A DNA stretch of 64,000 nt from Verrucomicrobiota bacterium (GCA_963205275.1 CAUJIH010000106.1:22673-86672), one strand, 5' to 3'; shown: positions 46,165-54,935, counted from the first letter of the stretch. Notes: generated by a model not told the origin, from the letters alone. Numbers and translations: made by a program.

Positions 46165-47553
46165 ATGAGCGTAAGCAAAGAAGATACCCAACCCTCCATT
46201 CCATCCAATCTCAATTCGACGACTACTCGCCGCGATTTCCTGTCCGCCACTGGAAAAGCTGCAGCCGTTTCAGTATTGGCTGGAGTGACGATTCCCGACG
46301 TCCATGCCGCAGGCAGCGATGAAATTCATCTGGCTCTGATCGGCAGCGGAGGACGAGGGAGCGGAGCCGTAGCGAACGCGATGGAAGCCGATGACGGGGT
46401 GAAGCTCACAGTCATGGCCGATCTGTATGAGGACAGATTGGAGCGATCACGTAAGGCACTGGAAGGCAAATTCAAAGAGCGTGCTCAGGTCGCGCAGGAT
46501 AATTGCTTCATCGGCTTCGACTCATTCAAGCGAGCCATCGACTCCTTGCGTCCGAACTCCGGAGACGTCGCGATGCTCACGGGGTATGCCAGCTTCCGTC
46601 CTCAGCAGTTAGAGTATGCCGTGTCGAAGGGAATCAACGTGTTCATGGAGAAATCCTTCGCTGTCGATCCTCCCGGAGTGCGCCGTGTCATCAAGGCTGC
46701 GGAAGAAGCGGAGGCAAAGGGTGTTAAAATCGCTGCTGGCGTGATGAGTCGACACTCAGTCAATCGTATCGAGCTTCTACGCCGCATCGCCGAAGGCGAA
46801 ATCGGCTCCATCGAGAGCATCAGCGCCTACCGCATGGGGCCATCGGGACCGCTGGGCCTGCGCCCGGAAGGCAAGAGCGATCTGGAGTGGCAACTGCGCA
46901 ATTTCACCAAATTCCTCTGGGTTTCCGGCGGGCTGTGGTCGGAAATGGATATTCACCAGATCGACGAACTCTGCTGGATTAAGGGCGAGTATCCCGTTTC
47001 TGCCCACGGCATCGGAGGACGCGCCTTTAACAACACGGATAAGGGCCAAAATCTTGATTCCTACTCAGTCGAGTGGACTTTCGCCGACGGGACGAAGGCC
47101 TATGACTACGTACGTTACATCCCGAAGTGTCACGACGACTTCGCTACCTACATTCAGGGATCGAAGCGCGCCGCCCAGTTCTCCGGTAATATTCACGCAG
47201 GAACTTCGAAGATCTTCAAGGACAGACGCATTGCGAATGACAATGTGCTGTGGGCGGCCCCCGAAGAGAAGCTTACTCCCTGGCAGGCACAATGGAATAA
47301 TTTTACGAAAGCGATTCGAGAAAACACTCCGTTCAATGAAGGCAAAAGAGCCGCAGAGTCGAATTTGGCTGCAATTATGGGGCGTGCTGCCACACACATG
47401 GGGCAAGTAATCACCTGGGAACAGGCGATGGCATCCGAGTTCCGCCACAATCCGGACACGGACAATCTAACCTATGACAGTCCAGCCCCGTTCACGGCGG
47501 ATGATAACGGGCAGTACCCCGTCCCAATTCCAGGCCAATGGGTGGAAATTTGA
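46165..47553 (+). CDS. Gfo/Idh/MocA-family oxidoreductase with Tat signal (second copy)
   Basis: This gives 462 residues from the ATG at 46165, placing a twin-arginine motif at the N-terminus (TTTRRDFLSATGKAAAVSVL). The Rossmann part is IHLALIGSGGRGSGAVANAM, followed by INVFMEKSFAVDPPGVRRVI. Here EKP is replaced by EKS, a variation at the active-site motif. The C-terminal domain carries GLWSEMDIHQIDELCWIKG. Substrate unknown. The divergent neighbour is the PLP enzyme. The 217 bp downstream hold no gene that I can support. Confidence 0.9.
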   Translation: MSVSKEDTQPSIPSNLNSTTTRRDFLSATGKAAAVSVLAGVTIPDVHAAGSDEIHLALIGSGGRGSGAVANAMEADDGVKLTVMADLYEDRLERSRKALEGKFKERAQVAQDNCFIGFDSFKRAIDSLRPNSGDVAMLTGYASFRPQQLEYAVSKGINVFMEKSFAVDPPGVRRVIKAAEEAEAKGVKIAAGVMSRHSVNRIELLRRIAEGEIGSIESISAYRMGPSGPLGLRPEGKSDLEWQLRNFTKFLWVSGGLWSEMDIHQIDELCWIKGEYPVSAHGIGGRAFNNTDKGQNLDSYSVEWTFADGTKAYDYVRYIPKCHDDFATYIQGSKRAAQFSGNIHAGTSKIFKDRRIANDNVLWAAPEEKLTPWQAQWNNFTKAIRENTPFNEGKRAAESNLAAIMGRAATHMGQVITWEQAMASEFRHNPDTDNLTYDSPAPFTADDNGQYPVPIPGQWVEI

Positions 47554-47770
47554 GTCGCGAAAGTCAGTCAATCGACAAGCTCGGGCACCATCAAAAACTC
47601 AGGATTGAACAATTTGACGATTTTTCTTGTCGTACACCAATTGAATGAAGATAATTCGATGAAAGTCGAAAGCTGGCAGGCCATTTTCCTGTCAACGGCT
47701 TCTTCATAATGGCCGCCTAGGCCGAACGCATCCTAAATAACATCCCAAATAACAAACGTATTATCCAACG

Positions 47771-48067
47771 ATGAAAACTCTGTTTCTCGCTTTAATCGGA
47801 ACCTTCCTTATGATCGCTGTCGTCCAAGCGGACGAGGCAAAAACTTTCGAAGGTGATCTCGCCTGTGAAAAGTGTTCACTCAAAACAGGTGACAAGTGCG
47901 CTGACACTCTGAAGGTCGGCGAAACGCTTTATCTTCTGGAGCAAGATGGAAAGCGGAAGACCAGCGAGCATGTCTGTTCGGGTACCGAGAAAGCATCGGT
48001 GACCGGCACGGTCGAGACTCGCGACGGCAAACAGTTCATCAAGGTTTCCAAAATTGAAGTGAAGTAA
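47771..48067 (+). CDS. Small secreted cysteine-containing protein (DUF6370-like)
   Basis: A 98-residue protein with a signal peptide (MKTLFLALIGTFLMIAVVQA). The mature part has DLACEKCSLKTGDKCADTL, a later Cys (SEHVCSGTEK) and TGTVETRDGKQFIKVSKIEV, an OB-like tail. The AC.KC.L pattern resembles DUF6370; this is from memory. It may bind metal or haem, but nothing nearby supports a specific role. A strong terminator follows directly. Confidence 0.75.
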   Translation: MKTLFLALIGTFLMIAVVQADEAKTFEGDLACEKCSLKTGDKCADTLKVGETLYLLEQDGKRKTSEHVCSGTEKASVTGTVETRDGKQFIKVSKIEVK

Positions 48068-48096
48068 TTTTCGACGCTTTTATTGAAAGAATTAGG

Positions 48097-48128
48097 ACGC
48101 CGCTTCGAGAAATCGAGGCGGCGTTTTT
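48097..48128 (+). terminator. Intrinsic terminator
   Basis: A 12-bp stem (ACGCCGCTTCGA and TCGAGGCGGCGT, one G-T wobble) with a GAAA loop is followed by TTTTG. It begins 29 bp past the stop of the small secreted protein. Confidence 0.88.
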
Positions 48129-48272
48129 GTTGACTTAGACGAGTCCTACTCAGATGGCACTCATCACGAAGAGTTCCTCCCATCAGTCATCATTTCTTGA
48201 GAAGCACCTCGAATCGCGGCTATCTTGATCTTGCGAGAAAACAGAGACTCGCAGGCGATCCACATCGATTCC

Positions 48273-48935
48273 ATGAGCCGCGCACAGACCAGCACTGAAC
48301 CAAATTCCTTTCTCTCCAAGCACTGTCCCATCATGCGTCGGCTCATCCGGCAGCACGGTCCATGCACACTATCCCCTGACTACGATCACTCACCGTTTCA
48401 GTCACTAGTTCGCTCCATCTCCCACCAGCAACTGAATGGAAAGGTCGCCGAGATCATTTACGCCCGCTTCCGAGGACTATTCCCAGGGGAGAGCTTCCCC
48501 GCTCCCGAAGCTGTGTTAGCCATTGATGAGGAAACTCTACGCGAAGTGGGATTTTCCCGAACAAAGATCGCGGCAATCCGCGATTTAGCGGAAAAAACCA
48601 TCGACGGAATCGTTCCGTCAGATTTAGAAATTCAGGAGATGAGTGACGATGAGATCATTGATCGACTCGTCCAAGTGCGAGGAGTTGGGCGCTGGACGGC
48701 AGAAATGCTGCTAATTTTTCAGATCGGGCGTCCTGATGTGTTCCCGGTGGATGATTACGGAATCCGTAACGGTTTCCGAATCGTGATGAATGAAGAGGAA
48801 CTCCCCAAACCGCACGATCTCCGCACATTCGCGGAGAGGTGGCGTCCGTGGCGCACGACGGCAGCGTGGTATCTGTGGCGAGCAGCAGATGCGGACAAAG
48901 AGAAGGCCAAGACCAAGACCAAGGAGAAACGCTGA
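48273..48935 (+). CDS. DNA-3-methyladenine glycosylase II (AlkA-like, HhH-GPD)
   Basis: This gives 220 residues from the ATG at 48273 (a TTG upstream is possible). The enzyme excises alkylated purines. Motifs are FQSLVRSISHQQLNGKVAEI, the helix-hairpin-helix LVQVRGVGRWTAEMLLIFQI and the catalytic Asp in RPDVFPVDDYGIRNGF. WRPWRTTAAWYLWRAAD at the end is typical of the family. The last residues are a Lys-rich repeat (KEKAKTKTKEKR). It lacks the N-terminal TBP-like domain of E. coli AlkA. Followed 54 bp later by the dehydrogenase gene. Confidence 0.92.
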   Translation: MSRAQTSTEPNSFLSKHCPIMRRLIRQHGPCTLSPDYDHSPFQSLVRSISHQQLNGKVAEIIYARFRGLFPGESFPAPEAVLAIDEETLREVGFSRTKIAAIRDLAEKTIDGIVPSDLEIQEMSDDEIIDRLVQVRGVGRWTAEMLLIFQIGRPDVFPVDDYGIRNGFRIVMNEEELPKPHDLRTFAERWRPWRTTAAWYLWRAADADKEKAKTKTKEKR

Positions 48936-48989
48936 TTCTGACTTGAAGGAAGGCCGCATAGGGTCGTAGTTCATCGTCGCAGCGAAGAC

Positions 48990-50585
48990 ATGAACCTAAC
49001 CGGCCACCAACTTCTCGGTACAAGCGAATCCGCCGAATCGAACGACTCTTTTTTCGCCTACAATCCCACACTGAGGGAAGAAATCGATCCCGCCTTCCAC
49101 GAAGCGAGCATTCATGAGATCGATACCGCAGTGAAGCTGGCTGATACGGCATTCCCGATCTTTCGCGATCTTTCTCCTGAAAAACGGGCCGAATTTCTGC
49201 TCGCCATCACAGAGGAAGTTCAGGCGCTCGGAGATGCCCTGCTGGAACGGGCTTCAGTGGAGACGGCCCATCCGCTGCCCCGTTGCGCAGCAGAATGGGA
49301 TCGAGTGATTACACACACTCGACAATTCGCCGAGTTAATCCGCGAAGGTTCTTGGCTCGATGCTCGGATCGATCTGGGGAATCCGGATCGAAAGCCACTA
49401 CCCAAGCCCGACGTTCGCTCCCTGATGGAACCGATGGGACCGATCGCAGTTTTTGGAGCGAGCAATTTTCCCATCGCGATCTCAGTGCTCGGCACAGATA
49501 CGATTTCAGCCTTCGCCGCCGGATGCCCTGTCATCGTGAAAGCCCATCCTGCTCATCCCGGCACCTGTGAGCTGGCGGCGCGGGCAATTTTGCGCGCTGC
49601 GGCAAGGACCGGAATGCCCGAAGGCGTCTTTTCTCTCATCCAGGGACGACGGAACGAAACCAGCGCCTACTTGGTGCGTCATCCGAGCTTTGAGGCCGTC
49701 GCCTTTACCGGCTCGCTTGGAGGAGGCCGAGCCCTGTTCGACATCGCTTGCTCGCGCCCGCGACCGATCCCCTTCTACGCTGAGATGGGCAGCGTCAATC
49801 CAGTGTTTCTCCTACCCGGCGCTCTCAATACACGCACCGCCGGGATCGCACAGGGCTTTTTTGCCGCACTCACAGCAGGCGTGGGGCAATTTTGCACCAA
49901 TCCCGGTCTGGTGCTGGGAATAGAATCGCCTGCATGGTCAGACTTTCAAAGACTAGCGGGCGCGGCTGTCTCGACCTACGCCCCCGCCACGATGCTTCAC
50001 GGCGGAATCCACCTAGCCTATACTGCGGGAATCGAAGCCCGACGGAATACGGCGAACCTCCACCTGATCGCTCAGTCTTCGACGACTCCTGATCCCGAAA
50101 AAACGGAGGCTGGAGCCTATCTTTTCGCCACGACTCAACAGGGTCTACTCGCCGATCCAACCCTGTTAGATGAGCTATTCGGACCGACTTCCACCTTGGT
50201 GAGCTGCCAAAATCAGGGTGATTTTCTCGCCGTAGCCGAGAGACTGGAAGGATCACTCAGTGCGACGATTCATGGCACAGAGGAAGATCTGGTCGAGTAT
50301 CGGGATCTGGTCGATCTGTTGCGTCGAAAAGTGGGTCGACTGATTTTTAATGGCTATCCAGTGGGATTGGAAATCTGTCACAGCATGCACCACGGTGGCC
50401 CCTATCCTGCCACAACGATATCGAGTGCCACCAGCATCGGCACCAGGGCGATTCAACGATTCGTGCGCCCCATCTGCTATCAGGACTGGCCGGATGCTCA
50501 ACTTCCAGAGGCGTTAAAGAACGGAAATCCTCGCAATTTGTTCCGCTTGGTGAACGGAAAATACTCAAGAGAATCCCTCTCCTGA
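48990..50585 (+). CDS. Alpha-ketoglutaric semialdehyde dehydrogenase-type aldehyde dehydrogenase
   Basis: A 531-residue NAD(P)-dependent aldehyde dehydrogenase. Family motifs are PMGPIAVFGASNFPIAIS, VIVKAHPAHPGTCELAA, VAFTGSLGGGRALFDIA and the catalytic Cys in GVGQFCTNPGLVLG. The APAHP-like KAHPAHP stretch and overall length fit the 2,5-dioxovalerate/alpha-ketoglutaric semialdehyde dehydrogenases used in pentose, glucarate or hydroxyproline breakdown. No pathway partners are adjacent, so the substrate is inferred. Confidence 0.85.
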   Translation: MNLTGHQLLGTSESAESNDSFFAYNPTLREEIDPAFHEASIHEIDTAVKLADTAFPIFRDLSPEKRAEFLLAITEEVQALGDALLERASVETAHPLPRCAAEWDRVITHTRQFAELIREGSWLDARIDLGNPDRKPLPKPDVRSLMEPMGPIAVFGASNFPIAISVLGTDTISAFAAGCPVIVKAHPAHPGTCELAARAILRAAARTGMPEGVFSLIQGRRNETSAYLVRHPSFEAVAFTGSLGGGRALFDIACSRPRPIPFYAEMGSVNPVFLLPGALNTRTAGIAQGFFAALTAGVGQFCTNPGLVLGIESPAWSDFQRLAGAAVSTYAPATMLHGGIHLAYTAGIEARRNTANLHLIAQSSTTPDPEKTEAGAYLFATTQQGLLADPTLLDELFGPTSTLVSCQNQGDFLAVAERLEGSLSATIHGTEEDLVEYRDLVDLLRRKVGRLIFNGYPVGLEICHSMHHGGPYPATTISSATSIGTRAIQRFVRPICYQDWPDAQLPEALKNGNPRNLFRLVNGKYSRESLS

Positions 50586-50815
50586 AACGGCAGACTCCCA
50601 CTGGAATATGTGGTGAGGTGAGAAATAAGCTGATGGCGCATTTATTTCTGCGAAAATAGTTGGATTTCTTAAGAAAATGCGGAATGCTAGGTTGTGATTC
50701 CTTTAAATCATTCCACGCCCGCGCACAAGAGGTTCGATTTCGACTTCGGTCGAGTATCGGTTTTTGCTGCCGCATCGGTCGCTGAAAATTGAGGGATCGA
50801 GTGATAGAAAAATAG

Positions 50816-51349
50816 ATGAAATTGTATATTGGGAACCTTTCCTACGACACCACAGAAGCCGAAGTTCGGGAAATATTAGAAGAATTCGGGCCGATTGTTG
50901 ATCTCCACATGCCTGTGGATCGCGACTCAGGAAGACCTCGCGGGTTTGTATTTGTCACATTCTCTACCAAAGAGCTTGCTGAAGCAGCGATGGCCAAGCT
51001 GGACGGATTCGACTTCGGTGGTCGGAATTTGCGCGTGCGTGAGGCGGAAGATCGGCGCACGGATAATCGTGGCGGTGGCGGTGGTGGTGGTGGTAGACCG
51101 CGCTCCTCCTACGGCGGTCGTGAAGGCGGTGGTGGTGGTTATCGCGGTGGTCGCGGTGGTGGTGGCGGCGGTGGTAGAGATCGCGATGGTGGCGGTGGAT
51201 ATCGCGAAGATCGTGGCGGATATCGCGAAGATCGTGGTGGATATCGCGAAGATCGCGAAGGAGGTGGTGGCTACCGCGGTGGCGGTGGCGGCGGTAGAGA
51301 TCGCGATGATGATCGTCGCGGAGGTGGGAAGCGATACAGGAGTCTTTGA
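50816..51349 (+). CDS. Glycine/arginine-rich RNA-binding protein (RRM)
   Basis: A 177-residue protein. Residues 1-78 are a single RRM domain with RNP2 LYIGNLSYDT and RNP1 GRPRGFVFVTF. The rest is a low-complexity Gly/Arg/Asp/Tyr tail with repeats of GGYREDR. This resembles bacterial Rbp proteins and plant glycine-rich proteins, often cold-induced RNA chaperones, but its tail is longer than usual. It has a 230-bp upstream intergenic region with a short TTCG-loop hairpin near 50730-50743, possibly a structured leader. Confidence 0.92.
   Translation: MKLYIGNLSYDTTEAEVREILEEFGPIVDLHMPVDRDSGRPRGFVFVTFSTKELAEAAMAKLDGFDFGGRNLRVREAEDRRTDNRGGGGGGGGRPRSSYGGREGGGGGYRGGRGGGGGGGRDRDGGGGYREDRGGYREDRGGYREDREGGGGYRGGGGGGRDRDDDRRGGGKRYRSL
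51197..51259 (+). repeat. Three tandem 21-bp units inside the RRM gene
   Basis: Three in-frame copies of a 21-bp unit (GGATATCGCGAAGATCGTGG plus one base) encode the GGYREDR repeats. Units 1 and 2 differ from each other by one base and unit 3 diverges at its end. Such arrays can change copy number by slippage. Confidence 0.85.
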
Positions 51350-51474
51350 TCGCCTGTGCAGCGATTCGCTGCATATTTCAGAGCAGGTGCAGGGAATCTG
51401 ATTCCGGGAATTTGCACTCGGATTCAGATTGCGCCTGCGAGCTTCAGTGAGTATCAATCATAATTCAGAGTGTC

Positions 51475-52596
51475 ATGTCTAAGAGATTTCCCGTGGACCA
51501 GATTAATTGGTTCACCAGTTCCTTCCTGATTGTTACGTTTTTCGTCGCCGTCATCGGCGTGCCCATATACGTCTATCACTACGGAATCGATTTCTTCCAG
51601 ATTGCACTCTTCCTCTGTTTCTTTATCGCGACAGGACTCAGTATCACTCTCGGATATCATCGCCTCTTTACACATAAATCCTTCCAGGCCGGACGGACGG
51701 TGAAACTGGCAACGCTGATTTTCGGCGCAGCGGCATTTGAAGATTCTGCTCTCGACTGGTCTTCGGATCACCGTCAGCACCACAAGTTCGTCGATGATCG
51801 GGAGGATGATCCCTACAGCATCTCGCGTGGATTCTTTTGGGCGCATATGGGCTGGATCTTTTTCAAGCTCTACCCCCGCCCTCTCGCAAACGTGGCCGAT
51901 TTGAAAAAGGATCCACTCGTGATGTGGCAGCATCGTTATCATCAAGTAATCGGTGTCCTGGTGAGCCTAGTTTTACCTCCCGTGATTGGGTATCTCTACG
52001 GCGGTGGCAGCGCCGCTCTGGGTGCCTTTTTGATCGCCGGAGTCGCTCGTGTGGTGTTCGTCCAGCACTGCACATTCTTTATTAATTCTCTTTGCCACAC
52101 CATCGGTTCCCGCCCCTATGACTCCAGCACGAGCGCCCGTGATAGCTGGATCATGGCGCTATTCACCTTTGGCGAAGGCTACCATAACTACCATCACTCT
52201 TTCCAGCACGACTATCGTAACGGGGTCAAGGCGTGGCAGTGGGATCCGACCAAGTGGACTATCTGGCTCCTAGAGCGTCTCGGACTCGTGAGCGATCTGC
52301 GTCGTGTGCCAGAGGAAAAAATTGTACTTTCAGAATTGCGAGAGATGAAAAATCGAGCGGAGGCCCATATCGCCGCTCAGGGGGGAGAAGTGCATTCGTG
52401 TGCTAACTGTAAGGCAGCGTATGAGACGCTCCTAGAGCTTTCTGAAACTCTCGCCGATAGCTATCGTGAACTCGAAGAGGCGATTACGGAACGGATCGAA
52501 ATTTCGAAGCAGACTCTGCAGCGCTGGCGGCAGAGCGCTCAGGAGGTGGGTTCACAGCTTGTGCTCCTGCACTCCCTGCAACCTGCATCTGCTTGA
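51475..52596 (+). CDS. Acyl-CoA/fatty-acid delta-9 desaturase with C-terminal extension
   Basis: A 373-residue membrane desaturase. The three His boxes are present: GYHRLFTHKSF, DHRQHHKFVDD and GEGYHNYHHSFQHD. Paired hydrophobic segments lie at about 13-60 and 155-205. It introduces a double bond into acyl chains using a di-iron centre. The C-terminal ~75 residues are extra: a CANC motif (EVHSCANCKAAYETL) and a charged coiled coil, absent from most bacterial desaturases. Found on the same strand between the RRM gene and the TIM-barrel-like gene. Confidence 0.92.
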   Translation: MSKRFPVDQINWFTSSFLIVTFFVAVIGVPIYVYHYGIDFFQIALFLCFFIATGLSITLGYHRLFTHKSFQAGRTVKLATLIFGAAAFEDSALDWSSDHRQHHKFVDDREDDPYSISRGFFWAHMGWIFFKLYPRPLANVADLKKDPLVMWQHRYHQVIGVLVSLVLPPVIGYLYGGGSAALGAFLIAGVARVVFVQHCTFFINSLCHTIGSRPYDSSTSARDSWIMALFTFGEGYHNYHHSFQHDYRNGVKAWQWDPTKWTIWLLERLGLVSDLRRVPEEKIVLSELREMKNRAEAHIAAQGGEVHSCANCKAAYETLLELSETLADSYRELEEAITERIEISKQTLQRWRQSAQEVGSQLVLLHSLQPASA

Positions 52597-52658
52597 GCCG
52601 ATCAAATTTGACGATTTGACGATTCAGATCGTTTCGGCAGATTTTCTCCGTCACTGCC

Positions 52659-53678
52659 ATGTCTCACCCGATTTCTCTCCGAACTCAAGTCGAACTCGGC
52701 GTCGTGCCGACTCATATCAAATTCGCCGGAGGCCTAGCTCCAGATGCCGACGGTCGCCTTCCGCGTGATTCACACGGACGATTGCTCGTGCTCGCGGAAA
52801 TGGAATCATTGATGCAAGCGAGTCCTGTCAGGATTCACAACGCTCAAGTTCCGATTTTCCCTGGGGTCAATGAAGACGATTCAGACGAGCTATTCATCGG
52901 ATTGCGTGATCTGGGCCTCGGAGTCCACCCGATTATGATGGTCGGGGGAGCCGACCCCATGAATCCTGAGGATGAGGAAAAGGTGGCGACGATGCTGGCT
53001 GCCGGGATTGAGGTCGCAAAGAAGCATGGATTTACCGAAATCGCCTCCACCTCCGTAGAAGAGTGGATGCAGCCGGGAGCGACTCCCAAGACAGGTGCCG
53101 CATTTCAGGATGCGGTGGCGCAGAATGTCCGCACTCATCTGCGTGCGATGAAGATGGCGGGGGTCGATGGCAGCAGTATCCAGCATTGGCATATCGAGTT
53201 CCTGCGCAAAGGAGAATTTCAGACCTTCAACGACATCAGAAAATGCTGGGAATTCGTAAAAGCGGCGAACGCTGCGCTCGGGCGTAAATTCTTCCAGATC
53301 ATGGTCGATGCGGCCCACAGCGGAGATTCGGAACTTTCCATCGACGAGAATATCCAAGCGATTAGCGAAGTCGCTGCTGCGGATGAGCTGGGTACGTTTC
53401 ATGCCTCCGCTAAGACCACTCGAGGCTGCCTCACTACCGACGACGGCTGGATCGGAGCGCTGCTGGCTGCTGCTGCTCGAACAGGGAAGCTGAAGTACGT
53501 CTTCGTCGAGCTTTTTCATCACCAAGATCCAGCACTGGAGGCACTACGACAGCTCGATCAAGGACATGGCGTCGACACTCGAGACGGGCGGAGTTATTCA
53601 GAGACAGTCGTGGACGGACTCGCAGATGTCGCTCATCGCCTGAACAATTTGGTCGCTCGTGGGTATCTGAAGAACTAA
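52659..53678 (+). CDS. Conserved hypothetical protein, probable TIM-barrel
   Basis: A 339-residue cytoplasmic protein. I do not recognise a named family. Alternating strands and helices (VGGADPMNPEDEEKVATML, IQHWHIEFLRKGEFQTFND, FFQIMVDAAHSGD, GTFHASAKTTRGC) with metal-ligand-like His, Asp and Glu residues at strand ends suggest a xylose-isomerase-like or sugar-phosphate-epimerase-like barrel. VELFHHQDPALEALRQL near the end would be the last strand. It follows the desaturase by 62 bp on the same strand and precedes tRNA-Leu. Function unknown. Confidence 0.65.
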   Translation: MSHPISLRTQVELGVVPTHIKFAGGLAPDADGRLPRDSHGRLLVLAEMESLMQASPVRIHNAQVPIFPGVNEDDSDELFIGLRDLGLGVHPIMMVGGADPMNPEDEEKVATMLAAGIEVAKKHGFTEIASTSVEEWMQPGATPKTGAAFQDAVAQNVRTHLRAMKMAGVDGSSIQHWHIEFLRKGEFQTFNDIRKCWEFVKAANAALGRKFFQIMVDAAHSGDSELSIDENIQAISEVAAADELGTFHASAKTTRGCLTTDDGWIGALLAAAARTGKLKYVFVELFHHQDPALEALRQLDQGHGVDTRDGRSYSETVVDGLADVAHRLNNLVARGYLKN

Positions 53679-53749
53679 GGCATCTTCGAAAATACGATTT
53701 GCCTCTGGGGGAAATCGGATGACAGAATAAGACTTCCTCTCCCCTCAAA

Positions 53750-53832
53750 GCCGGTGTGGTGGAATGGTAGACGCAGCGGACTTAAAATCCGCTGAGCGAA
53801 AGCTCGTACGGGTTCGAGTCCCGTCATCGGCA
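53750..53832 (+). tRNA. tRNA-Leu (UAA)
   Basis: The acceptor stem GCCGGTG pairs with CATCGGC and is followed by discriminator A. The anticodon stem GCGGA/TCCGC encloses the loop CTTAAAA, giving anticodon TAA at 53783-53785. A long variable arm (class II) and the T arm GGTTCGAGTCC are present. CCA is not encoded. The length of 83 nt is normal for leucine tRNA. Confidence 0.95.
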
Positions 53833-54289
53833 CTTCAAGGAGTTACGACAATAAAGAAAGAATGCAATTCGGAGTGATCGAGTGATTCTGAGCCACTTCT
53901 GGGTCACTTGCATCAGTCTCATTCGGGAAGTAGATCCCGCTATGCGGCCCATCATCACTCTCTTCGAATTCGCAAATAGCGACCGTGTCAGCCGCTAAGA
54001 GTCGAGAGTGATCCCCTACTCACTTCTCCGCCAGATGCATCCAGCGGGGTATCGTCTTGGTAGTACCCTTTACCCTCGTATAGCGATCAGGCTTCGGGTT
54101 AGGGCGATCGTTAATATTTTCCGTCCTGTCCGGTCTCATCCCGCCCCCCCGCCACCGACCTCCACCGCAGGATCACCGTCAGTAGGATACTCGCCAGAGT
54201 CGCTAGGGGATCAGATGTTTGGTCCACGAATCCGCCATAGTCCGGATCAAAACGCCATTAATCGCGACGACATGAGATCGGGGAAGCCC
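53833..54289. other. Gene-free stretch downstream of tRNA-Leu
   Basis: I find no supportable gene on either strand. A plus-strand frame from 54008 is open by chance and has proline/arginine-rich, domain-free translation. No copy of the tRNA 3' end is seen, so there is no evidence of an attachment-site duplication. The stretch may be decayed accessory DNA, given the broken HTH gene at its right end. Confidence 0.5.
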
Positions 54290-54472
54290 CATACTCCCAG
54301 CCCGTATGTCATTCATCGACTGATCGTTCCGCCTCCTCGATTCATTCGTTCACCATGTGCAGGCGCACCCCTAGGCATCTCTAGTCAACTCGCTCTGGCA
54401 TCCGTGCTTCACCGCGCAGATATTAGCCAAGCGGCGGCACAGAGCATCAAATCGAGGCGATGGATTCGGCAT
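54290..54472 (-). pseudogene. Decayed helix-turn-helix gene downstream of hicB
   Basis: From an ATG at 54472, inside the 3' end of hicB, 33 codons read as the start of an HTH-type protein (RRLANICAVKHGCQSELTRD) before TAG at 54371-54373. A shift of one base continues the likely recognition helix (LGVRLHMVNE), then TGA stops stand where Trp would be expected. The pattern of a single frameshift plus stops suggests a small HTH antitoxin or regulator that has been lost. The family assignment is from memory and the call is tentative. Confidence 0.4.
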
Positions 54473-54722
54473 GGTAGAGCACAGGGGCAAAGAGTTCAGT
54501 CCCGTCGAGAAACTCGCAGATCTCGGCATCCGCGAGAATCGCGGCGAGAGATCGCGCATCCGGGGCAACATCTCCGTCGAGATGCCCCTCTAGTGCCGTA
54601 GCTGCGTTCGAGACCACCTCCTCTAGACTGGAGCCGGCGGTAGTGCAGCCGGGCACATCAGGGAAGTAGGCGTCGCAGTGTCCGTCAGCCCCGCGTTCGA
54701 TGATCAATATATAGGTCTTCAT
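54447..54722 (-). CDS. hicB: HicB-family antitoxin
   Basis: A 91-residue protein with the partial-RNase-H HicB fold: YILIIERGADGHCDAYFPDV, then PGCTTAGSSLEEVVSNAATA. The C-terminal part has no ribbon-helix-helix or HTH DNA-binding domain, so it is a short-form antitoxin. It lies 18 bp downstream of hicA on the same strand. It would neutralise HicA and may autoregulate through a partner. The adjacent decayed HTH gene may once have supplied DNA binding. Confidence 0.9.
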   Translation of the reverse strand: MKTYILIIERGADGHCDAYFPDVPGCTTAGSSLEEVVSNAATALEGHLDGDVAPDARSLAAILADAEICEFLDGTELFAPVLYHAESIASI

Positions 54723-54740
54723 GGCGTTTTTTAGTCGAGG

Positions 54741-54923
54741 TCATTTCCAGCCCGCTTGCTTGCAGATACTGTTCAGAGTTCCTTTTTTAATGTCCCGATT
54801 GTGCATGGCGACCGTAACCTTGCCTGGCTTGGTCGGATGGACAAAGTGTCGATGACTCCCCTTCTGGTTCAGCAGCGTCCATCCGTCGGCTGTCAGCTTG
54901 GCAATCACCTCACTCGGTTTCAT
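54741..54923 (-). CDS. hicA: HicA-family mRNA interferase toxin
   Basis: A 60-residue dsRBD-like toxin: MKPSEVIAKLTADGWTLLNQ, GSHRHFVHPTKPGKVTVAMH and GTLNSICKQAGWK. The catalytic His of HicA corresponds to the GSHRHF motif. It cleaves mRNA when HicB is limiting. The gene is first in the operon, with a promoter and two palindromes just upstream (54936-54989). The module is intact by sequence. Confidence 0.92.
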   Translation of the reverse strand: MKPSEVIAKLTADGWTLLNQKGSHRHFVHPTKPGKVTVAMHNRDIKKGTLNSICKQAGWK

Positions 54924-54935
54924 GATTTAAACTTT

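Noticed and set aside
53750..54472. Integrative element in tRNA-Leu
   Set aside because: No integrase gene and no duplicated tRNA 3' end are seen.
54008..54601. 197-codon plus-strand frame across the tRNA-hicB gap
   Set aside because: It overlaps hicB and the decayed HTH gene; Pro/Arg-rich chance frame.
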